From positions 1 to 38,978 of the forward strand of contig JASHOI010000251.1 of the NCBI GenBank assembly GCA_030041195.1: a DNA stretch of 38,978 bases, given 5' to 3'. Shown here one piece after another: positions 26,281-34,512 of this stretch. A program made the translations under genes and the position numbers. The notes under the pieces were generated by a model that had not been told where the DNA came from, made no database searches, and worked only from the letters and a program-made list of their open reading frames with translations. Position 1 is the first letter of the stretch; every line of letters begins with the position of its first letter. The stretch comes from Streptosporangiaceae bacterium. Lineage in GTDB: Bacteria; Actinomycetota; Actinomycetes; Streptosporangiales; Streptosporangiaceae.

Positions 26281-27814
26281 CGCTGACCGGCGGATCCATC
26301 TTCCACCGGTCGGTCAGGCACAGCCAGGCGAGCGCGACCGCCGCGGCGAGCAGCACCGCCGGCGCCCACCAGAACAGGCTGTCCGAGGTGATCTCCGCCA
26401 GCAGGTGCTCCGGCGGGAACCCGGCGTTGCCCGGCATCAGCGCGAACGTCGCGGCGGTCAGCCGGGCCAGCGCCAGCCAGTCGATCCGGGACGCCGGGTA
26501 CAGCGCGAGCAGGCAGAACACCATCGAGTCGTACCACGGCAGCTGGTACGGCCAGATGAACAGCCAGGCCAGCCCGAGCGCCAGCGCTGGCCTGATCGCG
26601 GGCAGGCCGGGAACCCCGTCCGGAAGCCGCCACAGCAGCAGCACGGCCATGCCGGCCAGCAGTATCGCGGCCACCAGCAACTGGTGCGGGAACAGGTTGC
26701 CGTGGGAGCCGACGAATATCTGGTAGTAGTTGTCCACCGAGGCGTTCGAGTCCCGGTTGAGCAGCGCCTTCAGGGCCGGGACGCCGAACCACGCGTACGA
26801 GGGCAGCAGCACGATGGCCGCTCCCGCGCCGGCCCCGAGCCAGGCGGCCACGGACCGCCGCGCCGCCCAGGCCACGCCCACTCCCAGCAGCAGATAGCTG
26901 ATCTTTACGTCCGCTGCCGCCCCGACGAGCAGGCCGGCCGCAAGCCCGCGCAGGGCTCCCGGCTCTTCGCCCGGCCCCGGGCTGCGCATCACCAGCAGCC
27001 CGAAGAAACCGGTGGCCGCGGCCAGTACGTCCACGTGGCCCGCCGCGACCAGCACCCACAGCAGCAGCGGGTTCGCCGACCACAGCAGGTGTGCCCGCAG
27101 CCGCCGGTCCGGATCGGAGCGCGTCAGCCTGTCCAGGGCGAGCACCACCGCGCCGAACGCGATCGTGGTCCACAGCTTCAGCCAGAAGACGATCCGCGCC
27201 GACGAGGTGCCGCCGAGTTCGGCGGCGGCCCACTGCTCGGCGCTGGCCAGCGGCCCGTACACGGCGACCTGGTGGCGCCACTCGCCGCCGATCGCCTTGC
27301 CGACCGGGTCGCCGCTGCTGCGCAGTTCCGCCGGCGTCATCCGGTACGGGCTGTGGCCCAGCACCACGATCCGGCCGTACGCGGCGTAGTCGAGGGCGTC
27401 GGTGGATCCGGCCGGCGGCATCACCGTGAACGCCGCCGCCGCCACGAGCCCGGCCGCGAGCAGCAGCCGGACCGGCGGCCGGGCGCCGCGGGACAGCGCG
27501 GCGAGCCCCGCGGCAACGCCGCCGCCGCCGAGGAGGGCCGCCGCCCACAACCCCCAGCTCGCCGCCGGGAGCAGGTTCAGGTGCACCGGCAGGTCCCAGG
27601 GGAACCCCCCGGCGGGCAGCACCACGTACGGATGCTCCCAGGTGTTACGGAGGGCCGAGGCCGCCAGCATGATCAGCAGGGCGACGACGATCCCGGCCAC
27701 CGCGGACCAGGAAAGGAACCTGGCGAAGCGGTCCGGGGCCGGGTGCGGTGAGACGGGCTCGGCCGACGGCGTGGCCAGCTCGCCAACATCCTGGCTGCCA
27801 GTCGCCCCGCTCAT
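26249..27814 (-). CDS. GT-C alpha-1,6-mannosyltransferase, MptA/MptB-like
   Basis: 521 residues, about 12 to 14 membrane segments. Typical features of the polyprenyl-phosphomannose-dependent alpha-1,6-mannosyltransferase family are STDALDYAAYGRIVVLGHSPY after the second membrane segment (the DxxxY loop), WRHQVAVYGPLASAEQW, and LWSANPLLLWVLVAAGHVDVL. In mycobacteria and corynebacteria MptA/MptB extend the mannan core of lipomannan; in other actinomycetes the acceptor is less clear. The neighbouring PimE-like gene, tail to tail with it, supports a shared role in lipomannan or protein mannosylation at the outer membrane face. The start ATG at 27814 follows AAGGCGAG. Confidence 0.87.
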   Translation of the reverse strand: MSGATGSQDVGELATPSAEPVSPHPAPDRFARFLSWSAVAGIVVALLIMLAASALRNTWEHPYVVLPAGGFPWDLPVHLNLLPAASWGLWAAALLGGGGVAAGLAALSRGARPPVRLLLAAGLVAAAAFTVMPPAGSTDALDYAAYGRIVVLGHSPYRMTPAELRSSGDPVGKAIGGEWRHQVAVYGPLASAEQWAAAELGGTSSARIVFWLKLWTTIAFGAVVLALDRLTRSDPDRRLRAHLLWSANPLLLWVLVAAGHVDVLAAATGFFGLLVMRSPGPGEEPGALRGLAAGLLVGAAADVKISYLLLGVGVAWAARRSVAAWLGAGAGAAIVLLPSYAWFGVPALKALLNRDSNASVDNYYQIFVGSHGNLFPHQLLVAAILLAGMAVLLLWRLPDGVPGLPAIRPALALGLAWLFIWPYQLPWYDSMVFCLLALYPASRIDWLALARLTAATFALMPGNAGFPPEHLLAEITSDSLFWWAPAVLLAAAVALAWLCLTDRWKMDPPVSVSGLGRPLRA

Positions 27815-27949
27815 CGTGATCTTGTGCTCGCCTTCACGTCATCCCTGCCTGCCGGACCTGCCGAACGATAACCGATGATCGTGGAGGCGGGGGCAATGGT
27901 TCGGCATGCTTTTGCAAGTTCCTGATCACATATCCGGACCAGGCCGGAC

Positions 27950-28621
27950 TCACTCGGCGGCCGGCACGGGGTTTCGCTGCGCCGCGACCGCGGCCGGGAA
28001 CGACGACAGCGCCCGCAGGACCAGTTCCACGACCGCGTCGAGCGGTATCGCGGTGGAGTCGATCTGCAGGTGGTAGTGACGCGGGTCGGCGGGGTCGGCA
28101 CGGTACAGGCGGCGGACGTAGGCGGTGCGGGCCCGGTCGGCCGCGTCCATGTGACGGCGGGCCTGCTCCTGGCTGACGCCCTCGATCGCGGCGCCCTGAG
28201 CGAGGCGCAGGCCCGGCGGCCCGTCAAGCCGCACGTGGAACCCGCGGTCCCTGCCGAGCACCACCGCCGCGCCGCGGCCCAGGATCACGCCAGCTCCCGC
28301 GGCAGCCAGGCCGCGGATGCCGTCCTCGCATTGGCGGCGCAGGTCCTCGTCCAGATGGCGCACTGGCGGCGGCGACTGCGTCGGCCCGGCCGGCATCGCG
28401 TGGATGAACGAGGCGAGCAGCCGGTGCACCGGGGTAATGCTCTCCTCCTCCGGCACCATCCGCTCAAAACACGGCGCCGGCCCGCCGATGGCGCCTTCGG
28501 TGGTCGTCGCCCGCTGCAGGAAGGGGACGCCGAGCCGCTCCGCAAGCGCCGGGGCGACCACGCTGCCGCCCGCGCCGTAGGAGGCCGACACGGTGACCAG
28601 CCGGACCTGGTTGGAAGCCAT
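27950..28621 (-). CDS. Cytidylate-kinase-like family protein
   Basis: 223 residues of the cytidylate_kin2 family. The P-loop region is SASYGAGGSVVAPALAERLGVPFLQR, where the usual G-x4-GK[ST] is replaced by YGAGGS, as is common in this family. ILGRGAAVVLGRDRGFHVRLDGPPGLR and RRHMDAADRARTAYVRRLYRADPADPRHYHLQIDST make up the rest of the fold. The true nucleotide substrate is not known; in actinomycetes these genes are distinct from the housekeeping cmk. ATG 28621 has AGGAG upstream and lies 19 bases after the efflux gene, so the two are probably one transcript. Confidence 0.85.
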   Translation of the reverse strand: MASNQVRLVTVSASYGAGGSVVAPALAERLGVPFLQRATTTEGAIGGPAPCFERMVPEEESITPVHRLLASFIHAMPAGPTQSPPPVRHLDEDLRRQCEDGIRGLAAAGAGVILGRGAAVVLGRDRGFHVRLDGPPGLRLAQGAAIEGVSQEQARRHMDAADRARTAYVRRLYRADPADPRHYHLQIDSTAIPLDAVVELVLRALSSFPAAVAAQRNPVPAAE

Positions 28622-28640
28622 AGTCGCTCGTCTCCTCTCG

Positions 28641-30170
28641 TTACGCCGGGACCGGAGCGGGGGTCTCGGCGGGCTCGGCTGGCTCGATGACCTGACGGCT
28701 GAGAACGCCTGACCGCAGCACCAGCCCGCACACGACCGCTGCGCCCGCGAAGATCGCGGCAGAGACCCAGAACGCGACGACGTAGCTGTGCACTGCCGCG
28801 TTGGCGATCGCGACCGGGCTGTGCCCGTGCACCAGCAGGTAGCTGGCCAGCGCGCTGGCGGCGATGGTATTCAGCAGCGCGGTGCCTATCGAGCCGCCGA
28901 CCTGCTGGCAGGTGTTCACCATCGCCGAGGCCACCCCGGCGTCGGCGGGCGCGGCGCCGTATGTTGCGGTGTTCATCGCGCAGCCGAACACCACGCCCAG
29001 CCCGGCGCCGACCACCAGCAGCGCGGGCAGGATCGAGGCCGGGTAGCTGGCGCTGGTGCTGAGCTGCGTCGCGAGGATCACCAGGCCGCCCGCGGCGACG
29101 ACCATCCCGGTCGGGACGAGGAGGCGCGGGCCGAGCCGGGGCATGAGCAGCCCGCTGGACGTCGTCGACGACGCGATCAGCGCGGCGATCATCGGCAGGA
29201 ACGCCAGGCCGGTCGTCACCGGCGAGTAGCGCAGGATCAGCTGCAGGTAGTAGGTGAGGAAAAGGAAGATCCCGAACATGCCCGTCGCGGACAGCCCGAT
29301 GGCCAGGTAGGACCCGCCCCGGAACCGGTTCGCCGCGATCCGCAGCGGCAGCAGCGGATGCGCCGCGCGCCGTTCGACCGCCACGAACGCGGCCAGCAGT
29401 ACCACCCCGGCCACCAGCAGGGCTATGGTCAGCGGCGCTCCCCATCCCCTGGTCTCGGCCTCGGACAGCCCGTAGACGACGCCGATCAGCCCGGCCACGA
29501 CCAGCACCGTGCCGGGTGGGTCCAGGCGGACCGCGGGGTTGCGGGGCTGGTTGCGCAGCAGCCGCACCGCGGCGGTGACCGCGACCACCGAGAACACGAC
29601 GTTGACGTACAGGCACCACCGCCAGGACAGGTACTCGGTCAGCACGCCGCCCAGCAGCAGCCCGACGGCCCCGCCCGCCCCGGCGATCGCGCCGTAGAGG
29701 CCGAAGGCCTTGCCGCGTTCGGCCGGGTTGGTGAACGTGACGGTCAGCGTGGACAGCGCCGCCGGCGCGAGCATCGCGCCGAACGCGCCCTGTATCGCGC
29801 GCCCGACCAGCAGCATGCCGAAGCCGGTGGCCGCGCCGCCCAGCGCCGAGGCGGCGGCGAAGCCCACCATGCCGGTGATCAGCATCCGCTTCCGGCCGAT
29901 CAGGTCCGAGAGCCGGCCGCCGAGCAGCAGCAGCCCGCCAAAGGCCAGCGAGTACGCGGTCACCACCCACTGCCGGTCCGCGTTGGAGAACGCCAGGTCA
30001 CGCTGGGCCGACGGCAGCGCGATGTTCACGACCGTGGCGTCCAGCACCACCATCAGCTGGGCCAGGCAGACGACGCCCAGGATCAGCCAGCGACGCCCGG
30101 ATTCCTCGTCCGCGCCGCTGCGTCCAGGAGCAACCTGCGTGACTGCAGGGCGGTCCGCGTCCTGGGCCAT
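28641..30170 (-). CDS. DHA2-family drug/proton antiporter (MFS)
   Basis: About 509 residues with 14 membrane segments. DHA2 signatures: LAQLMVVLDATVVNIALPSAQRDL in segment 1, the WVVTAYSLAFGGLLLLGGRLSDLIGRKR motif A region, and GRAIQGAFGAMLAPAALS (motif C area). It is an EmrB/QacA-type exporter of toxic hydrophobic compounds. The start ATG at 30170 has GGAGG six bases upstream; the frame extends 23 codons further but without comparable support. A perfect 15-bp palindrome lies 55 bases upstream in the divergent promoter region. The cytidylate-kinase-like gene follows at 19 bases. Confidence 0.92.
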   Translation of the reverse strand: MAQDADRPAVTQVAPGRSGADEESGRRWLILGVVCLAQLMVVLDATVVNIALPSAQRDLAFSNADRQWVVTAYSLAFGGLLLLGGRLSDLIGRKRMLITGMVGFAAASALGGAATGFGMLLVGRAIQGAFGAMLAPAALSTLTVTFTNPAERGKAFGLYGAIAGAGGAVGLLLGGVLTEYLSWRWCLYVNVVFSVVAVTAAVRLLRNQPRNPAVRLDPPGTVLVVAGLIGVVYGLSEAETRGWGAPLTIALLVAGVVLLAAFVAVERRAAHPLLPLRIAANRFRGGSYLAIGLSATGMFGIFLFLTYYLQLILRYSPVTTGLAFLPMIAALIASSTTSSGLLMPRLGPRLLVPTGMVVAAGGLVILATQLSTSASYPASILPALLVVGAGLGVVFGCAMNTATYGAAPADAGVASAMVNTCQQVGGSIGTALLNTIAASALASYLLVHGHSPVAIANAAVHSYVVAFWVSAAIFAGAAVVCGLVLRSGVLSRQVIEPAEPAETPAPVPA

Positions 30171-30224
30171 GCGGTACCTCCTGGGCAAAGCGTACCCAGC
30201 TTCGGGCCGCGCCTCCCGTCGGCC

Positions 30225-30239
30225 TTGCCGTAACGGCAA
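30225..30239. promoter_or_regulatory. Palindrome TTGCCGTAACGGCAA, candidate repressor operator
   Basis: Perfect 7-base arms around a central A, between the divergent efflux gene (start 30170) and the metal importer (start 30332). Its place, 55 bases before the efflux start, suits a TetR- or MarR-type operator; no such regulator gene is adjacent. Confidence 0.45.
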
Positions 30240-30245
30240 AGGAGC

Positions 30246-30279
30246 TTGACCCCGTTACCTCTACTGGTTATCGTTTTCA
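30246..30279 (+). promoter_or_regulatory. Candidate metal-regulated promoter with Zur-type box
   Basis: TTGACC (30246-30251), a 17-base spacer and TATCGT (30269-30274) form a plausible sigma-70-type promoter for the metal importer. The -10 sits inside 30265-30279, whose reverse complement TGAAAACGATAACCA matches 11 of 15 bases of the actinobacterial Zur palindrome TGAAAATGATTTTCA as I remember it. Zinc-bound Zur there would block transcription. Confidence 0.5.
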
Positions 30280-30331
30280 TTTGTATTAAGCCGGTGCTGT
30301 CCGGGTCATCTGAGCTGGAGGAGCCTTGTTC

Positions 30332-31267
30332 ATGCTGTCTCGCCGCGGGATCGTGTTCGCTGTGCTCGCCGTCACCGCTGGCGTGCTCGCCACGGCCTGC
30401 TCGTCGACCTCGGCGGCCACCGGCTCGGGCAGCGGCCAGGTGGTCGCGGTCGGTGCCGAGAACGAGTACGCCAACGTGATCGGCCAGATCGGCGGCAAGT
30501 ACGTGCGGGTGACCGCGATCGAGAGCAACCCCAACACCGACCCGCACACGTTCGAGGCCAGCCCGAGCGTGGCCACGGCCGTCTCCGCGGCCCAGCTAGT
30601 GGTGCAGAACGGCATCGGCTACGACACCTACATGAACAAGATCGAGGCCGCGGCGCCGAGCTCGACCCGGAAGGTGATCGTGGTGCAGAACCTGCTCGGC
30701 CTGCCCAACAGCACGCCGAACCCGCACCTTTGGTACTCGCCGCGCACGATGCCCGCCGTGGCGAAGGCCGTTGCCGCCGACCTCTCCAAGATGCAGCCGT
30801 CGCACGCCGCGTACTTCGCGGCCAACCTGCGCACGTTCGACGCGTCGCTGCAGGCGTGGTACCAGGCGATCGCGAAGTTCAAGGCCGCGTACCCGGGCAC
30901 CACGGTGGCGGTCACCGAGCCGGTCGGCGACTACATGCTGCAGGCGATCGGGGCGAAGATCCTCACGCCGTTCACCCTGCAGGCCGACATCATGAACGGC
31001 GTCGACCCCTCGCCGCAGGACGTTTCGCTGGAGGACGGACTCTTCACAAGCCATAAGGTAAAGGTCTTCGTGTACAACCAGCAGGTGACCGACTCGCTCA
31101 CCGCCTCGTTCCTCAGCCAGGCCAAGAAGGACGGCATCCCGGTCGTCGGCGTGTATGAGACCATGCCGGTACCCGGATACGACTACCAGTCGTGGATGCT
31201 CGCCGAGGTGCAGGCGCTGACCAAGGCGGTGACCGACAAGATCTCGACGCAGAAACTTGTGCCATGA
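30332..31267 (+). CDS. Zn/Mn ABC transporter binding lipoprotein
   Basis: 311 residues from ATG 30332, eight bases after GGAGGAG (a TTG at 30326 is too close to it). The signal peptide ends ...AVTAGVLATAC, a lipobox. The protein is a cluster A-I (TroA/PsaA/ZnuA) receptor. Ligand candidates in order are His 72 (TDPHTFE), His 132 (NPHLWYSP), Glu 196 (VTEPVGDYM) and Glu 276 (VYETM). The His-His-Glu-acid set resembles manganese-binding PsaA more than zinc-binding ZnuA (three His), and there is no His-rich loop. The promoter box, however, looks Zur-like. The stop codon overlaps the ATPase start (ATGA). Confidence 0.92.
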   Translation: MLSRRGIVFAVLAVTAGVLATACSSTSAATGSGSGQVVAVGAENEYANVIGQIGGKYVRVTAIESNPNTDPHTFEASPSVATAVSAAQLVVQNGIGYDTYMNKIEAAAPSSTRKVIVVQNLLGLPNSTPNPHLWYSPRTMPAVAKAVAADLSKMQPSHAAYFAANLRTFDASLQAWYQAIAKFKAAYPGTTVAVTEPVGDYMLQAIGAKILTPFTLQADIMNGVDPSPQDVSLEDGLFTSHKVKVFVYNQQVTDSLTASFLSQAKKDGIPVVGVYETMPVPGYDYQSWMLAEVQALTKAVTDKISTQKLVP

Positions 31268-32070
31268 CACCCGGGGACAACGCGCTCGTCGTCGACGGCG
31301 TCAGCGTCCGCCTCGGCGGGCGTGAGGTCCTGCACGACGTGCGGTTCTCGATCAAGCCCGGCGAGTTCGTCGGGCTGATCGGCTCCAATGGGGCGGGCAA
31401 GACCACGCTGCTGCGGGTGATACTCGGCCTGCTGCCGGCCAGCGCCGGGAAGGTGATGGTGGCCAGGCCGGGGATCGGCTACGTGCCGCAGAAGATCCAG
31501 CTCGATCCCGACATGCCGCTGCGGGCCAGGGACCTGGTCGGGCTCGGCCTCGACGGGCAGCGTTACGGCATCCCGTTCCCGTCGCGGGCGCGCCGGAAGC
31601 TGGTGGACGAGATGTTGCGCGCGGTCGACGCCGAGCACATCGGCAACGCCCGGGTCGGCAACCTGTCCGGCGGGGAACAGCAGCGGATCCTGATCGCGCA
31701 CGCGCTGATCAGCCGGCCGGGCCTGCTGCTGCTCGACGAGCCGCTGGCCAACCTCGACATCGCCAGCGAGCAGGAGGTGGTCGCGCTGCTCAGCCGGATC
31801 GCCAAGGAGCAGCGGATCGCGGTGCTGATCTCGGCGCACGAGATGAACCCGCTGCTTCCGGCCATGGACCGCGTCGTCTACATGGCGAATGGCCGGGCGG
31901 CCAGCGGGCCGACCGACGAGGTCGTCACCGGCGAGGTGCTCAGCGAGCTGTACGGGCACCACGTGGATGTCATCCACGTGCACGGCCGGGTGCTCGTGGT
32001 GGCCGGGCGCGGTGAAGGGCTGGACATCCCGATCGAGCACACGGGCGCCCACGCCGTCGACGGCGTGTGA
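31264..32070 (+). CDS. Zn/Mn ABC transporter ATPase
   Basis: 268 residues. Walker A GSNGAGKTTLL at about 40, signature LSGGEQQR near 138, Walker B GLLLLDEPLANLD and the switch His in SAHEMNP are all intact. ATG 31264 overlaps the stop of the binding-protein gene by 4 bases (ATGA), and the stop overlaps the next permease start (GTGA). The C-terminus carries several His (GHHVDVIHVHGR) that might sense metal, though this is inference. It powers the importer formed with the two following permeases. Confidence 0.94.
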   Translation: MTPGDNALVVDGVSVRLGGREVLHDVRFSIKPGEFVGLIGSNGAGKTTLLRVILGLLPASAGKVMVARPGIGYVPQKIQLDPDMPLRARDLVGLGLDGQRYGIPFPSRARRKLVDEMLRAVDAEHIGNARVGNLSGGEQQRILIAHALISRPGLLLLDEPLANLDIASEQEVVALLSRIAKEQRIAVLISAHEMNPLLPAMDRVVYMANGRAASGPTDEVVTGEVLSELYGHHVDVIHVHGRVLVVAGRGEGLDIPIEHTGAHAVDGV

Positions 32071-32981
32071 CGGCCATGGGCAATCCGCTGCGGGCCATCT
32101 TTGAGCCCGGTTTCTTCGCCAGCTCACCGGTCCACGTCGCGCTGCTGGCCGGCGGCGTGGTCGCGCTCGTGTCCGGCATCGTCGGCACGTTCACGGTGAT
32201 GCGCGGGCAGTCCTACGCCGGGCACGCGCTCGGCGACCTCAGCGCCACCGGCGGCGCCGCCTCCTTTCTGGCCGGCATCAGCCCGCTGTGGGGCTTCGCG
32301 GGCACCAGCGTGGTGGCCGCGGGGCTCATGGACATGATCGGGGTGCAACGCCCGCGCGGGCGCGACCTGGCGATCGGCATCGTGCGCGGGGCCGGGCTCG
32401 GCCTGGCTGCGCTGTTCCTGTACTGGGACACCACGCGCACCTCCACGACCGGCGCGCCGATCACGATCCTGTTCGGATCGATATTCACGATCGACAGCTC
32501 GATGATCCCGGTGATCGCGGCGTTCAGCCTGGCGGCGGTCGGCATCGTGGCCGCGCTGTACCGGCCGCTGCTGCTGAGCTCGGTCAGCACCGACCTCGCC
32601 GTGGTGCGAGGGGTGCCGGTGCGCGTCGTCGGGGTGCTGTGCCTGGCCGCGATCGCGCTCGCGGTTTCGCTGTCGGCCATCACGATCGGCGCGATCCTCA
32701 GCACGGCGCTGCTCATCGGGCCCGCGGCGACCGCGCTGCGGCTGACCAGCAGGCCCGGCCTGGTGCTGCTGTGGTCGGCGCTGATCGGCATCGCGAGCAC
32801 CTGGATCGGTGTGCTGCTCGCCTATGACAGCTACTACTGGCCGCCGGCTCGGCAGGGCTGGCCGGTCAGCTTCTTCGTCGTGGTCCTGATCCTGCTCTTC
32901 TACCTGCTTGCTCAGTTTGTCGGCGGCCGGATCGACCGGGACGGCCGGAACGGGGAGAGGGCATGTTCTCCGGCTTCATGA
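32067..32981 (+). CDS. Zn/Mn ABC transporter permease 1 (ABC-3 family)
   Basis: 304 residues, eight or nine membrane segments, ABC-3 (ZnuB/MntB/TroC) family. Typical blocks: FTVMRGQSYAGHALGDLSATGGAASFLAG (the segment 2 to 3 region), LYRPLLLSSVSTDLAVVRGVPVR (ATPase-coupling loop) and ITIGAILSTALLIGPAATAL. The start GTG 32067 overlaps the ATPase stop. The second permease gene overlaps its end by 19 bases, so the transporter probably uses a heterodimeric channel. Confidence 0.92.
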   Translation: MTAMGNPLRAIFEPGFFASSPVHVALLAGGVVALVSGIVGTFTVMRGQSYAGHALGDLSATGGAASFLAGISPLWGFAGTSVVAAGLMDMIGVQRPRGRDLAIGIVRGAGLGLAALFLYWDTTRTSTTGAPITILFGSIFTIDSSMIPVIAAFSLAAVGIVAALYRPLLLSSVSTDLAVVRGVPVRVVGVLCLAAIALAVSLSAITIGAILSTALLIGPAATALRLTSRPGLVLLWSALIGIASTWIGVLLAYDSYYWPPARQGWPVSFFVVVLILLFYLLAQFVGGRIDRDGRNGERACSPAS

Positions 32982-33802
32982 TCGATACCTGGGTGGTGGC
33001 GACGATCGTGGCGGTCGTCGCCGGGGCCGTCGGGTTCTTCGTGGTGCTGCGCGGCTCGGCATTCGTCGCCGACGCGCTGCCGACCGGCGCGTTCGCCGGC
33101 GCGGCCGGCGCCAGCCTCATCGGGGTCAACACGCTGATCGGCCTCGGCGTGTTCTCCCTGCTCGGCGCCCTCGGCATCGGCTTGCTCGGCCGCCGTGCGC
33201 GGCACGACGTGGCCGTTGCCCTGGCCCTGGTGGTGATGCTCGGGCTCGGCGTGCTGTTCCTCAGCTTCACCACGGAGTACGCGCCGGAGATCTTCTCGCT
33301 GCTGTTCGGCGAGGTGCTCGGCATCAGCGTTAACGAGATAGCACCGGTCGCCGCGCTCGGCGCGGTGTGCATCGTCGCGATCATGGTGATGTACCGCCCG
33401 CTCCTGCTCTCCTCGGTGATGCCCGAGCTCGGCGAGGCGCGCGGGGTGCGCGCGTACCGGATCGAGATGTGCTTCCTCGTCGTCATCGCCCTCGCCACCA
33501 GCATGGCGCTCCCCGTGGTCGGCGCCTTGCTGATCTTCAGCCTGATGATCGGCCCGCCGGCCGCCGCCCGGGCGGTCACGAACCGGCCGCTGGTGGCCAT
33601 GGGCCTGTCCGTGGTGTTCGCGCTGGCGACGGTGTGGATAGCGATCGCGGTGTCCTATCACACCAACTGGCCGGTGGGGTTCTTCGTCGGCATGATCGCG
33701 GCGGTGTGCTACGCGGTCGGACGGGTCTGGACGGCGGTGCGCCAGACCCGGGTCACCCGGGAGCCCGAGCGGCCCCTGGCTACCGTTCAGGCCTCTCAGT
33801 AG
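32963..33802 (+). CDS. Zn/Mn ABC transporter permease 2 (ABC-3 family)
   Basis: 279 residues, related to the preceding permease. Segments: VVATIVAVVAGAVGFFVVLRGSAFVADALPTGAFAGAAGA near the N-terminus, the coupling loop MYRPLLLSSVMPELGEARGVRAYR, and VVGALLIFSLMIGPPAAARAV. ATG 32963 follows GAGAGG inside the previous gene. This is the last gene of the metal-importer operon; a convergent gene ends 10 bases downstream with no clear hairpin between. Confidence 0.92.
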   Translation: MFSGFMIDTWVVATIVAVVAGAVGFFVVLRGSAFVADALPTGAFAGAAGASLIGVNTLIGLGVFSLLGALGIGLLGRRARHDVAVALALVVMLGLGVLFLSFTTEYAPEIFSLLFGEVLGISVNEIAPVAALGAVCIVAIMVMYRPLLLSSVMPELGEARGVRAYRIEMCFLVVIALATSMALPVVGALLIFSLMIGPPAAARAVTNRPLVAMGLSVVFALATVWIAIAVSYHTNWPVGFFVGMIAAVCYAVGRVWTAVRQTRVTREPERPLATVQASQ

Positions 33803-33812
33803 CCCGGAGTAC

Positions 33813-34436
33813 TCACCCGTACGTCGGCTGCTGCGGCCAGCCGGGCGGGGAGTCCTCCCAGTCCTGCTGCCGGCCGTACGGGCACAGGTCGAGGACGTTA
33901 TGCACGAACATCAGCCGGTCCACGCCGCGGGCCGTGGTCGAGTAGGTCCGGTAGACGTCGGCGCCGTCGCGCAGGAACACGCTCAGCGCGAACCCGTCGC
34001 CGGCGCCGCAGTCGGCCGCGAACGACGTGCCGTGCGATGACACGAACGGCAGCGTCCAGCCCATCCGGGCCTTGTACGCCTCGATCTGGGCGAGGGGCAT
34101 GTTCGACACCGTGACCCAGGTGACGCCGGTGTCGGCCAGATCGGCCAGGTCGGCGACGTTGTTGGTGAACGCGGTGCAGCCGGGGCAGAAGTCGTCCGGC
34201 CCGACGTCCATGAACTGGTAGGTGACGAGCTGGTCCCGGCCGTCAAACAACTCGGCCAGCGTCTTGGGGCCGGCCGGCGTGTCGAACACGTACCCGTTGC
34301 CGAACCTGACCATCGGCAGCCGGCGGCGGCGTGCGGCCAGCGCGTCCAGCGCCCGGGTGGCTTCCTTCTCGGCCGTGAGCAGCTCGCCGCGGGCTGCCTC
34401 CCATTCCTCGGCCGAAACGACATCTGGTTTTGCCAT
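33813..34436 (-). CDS. DUF899 thioredoxin-like protein
   Basis: 207 residues of the DUF899 family, a thioredoxin-fold group. Family marks are VSAEEWEAARGELLTAEKEATRA, LPMVRFGNGYVFDTPAGPKTLAELFDGRDQLVTYQFM, the cysteine motif DFCPGCTAFTNN (CxxC with Pro-Gly between, as in thioredoxins), and the end block YRTYSTTARGVDRL followed by the LGRQEDW-like PYGRQQDWEDSPPGW. Its substrate is unknown, but the CPGC motif supports a redox role in the cytoplasm, as there is no signal peptide. ATG 34436 has GGAG four bases upstream. It lies 76 bases after the rhomboid-like gene on the same strand. Confidence 0.88.
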   Translation of the reverse strand: MAKPDVVSAEEWEAARGELLTAEKEATRALDALAARRRRLPMVRFGNGYVFDTPAGPKTLAELFDGRDQLVTYQFMDVGPDDFCPGCTAFTNNVADLADLADTGVTWVTVSNMPLAQIEAYKARMGWTLPFVSSHGTSFAADCGAGDGFALSVFLRDGADVYRTYSTTARGVDRLMFVHNVLDLCPYGRQQDWEDSPPGWPQQPTYG

Positions 34437-34512
34437 GTTCTCCGCCCTTCGAGGTCGTTACCCGCGTTCGTTGGACGGCTGAAGGCGACCGAACTCATCG
34501 CCGGCGAGCCGG

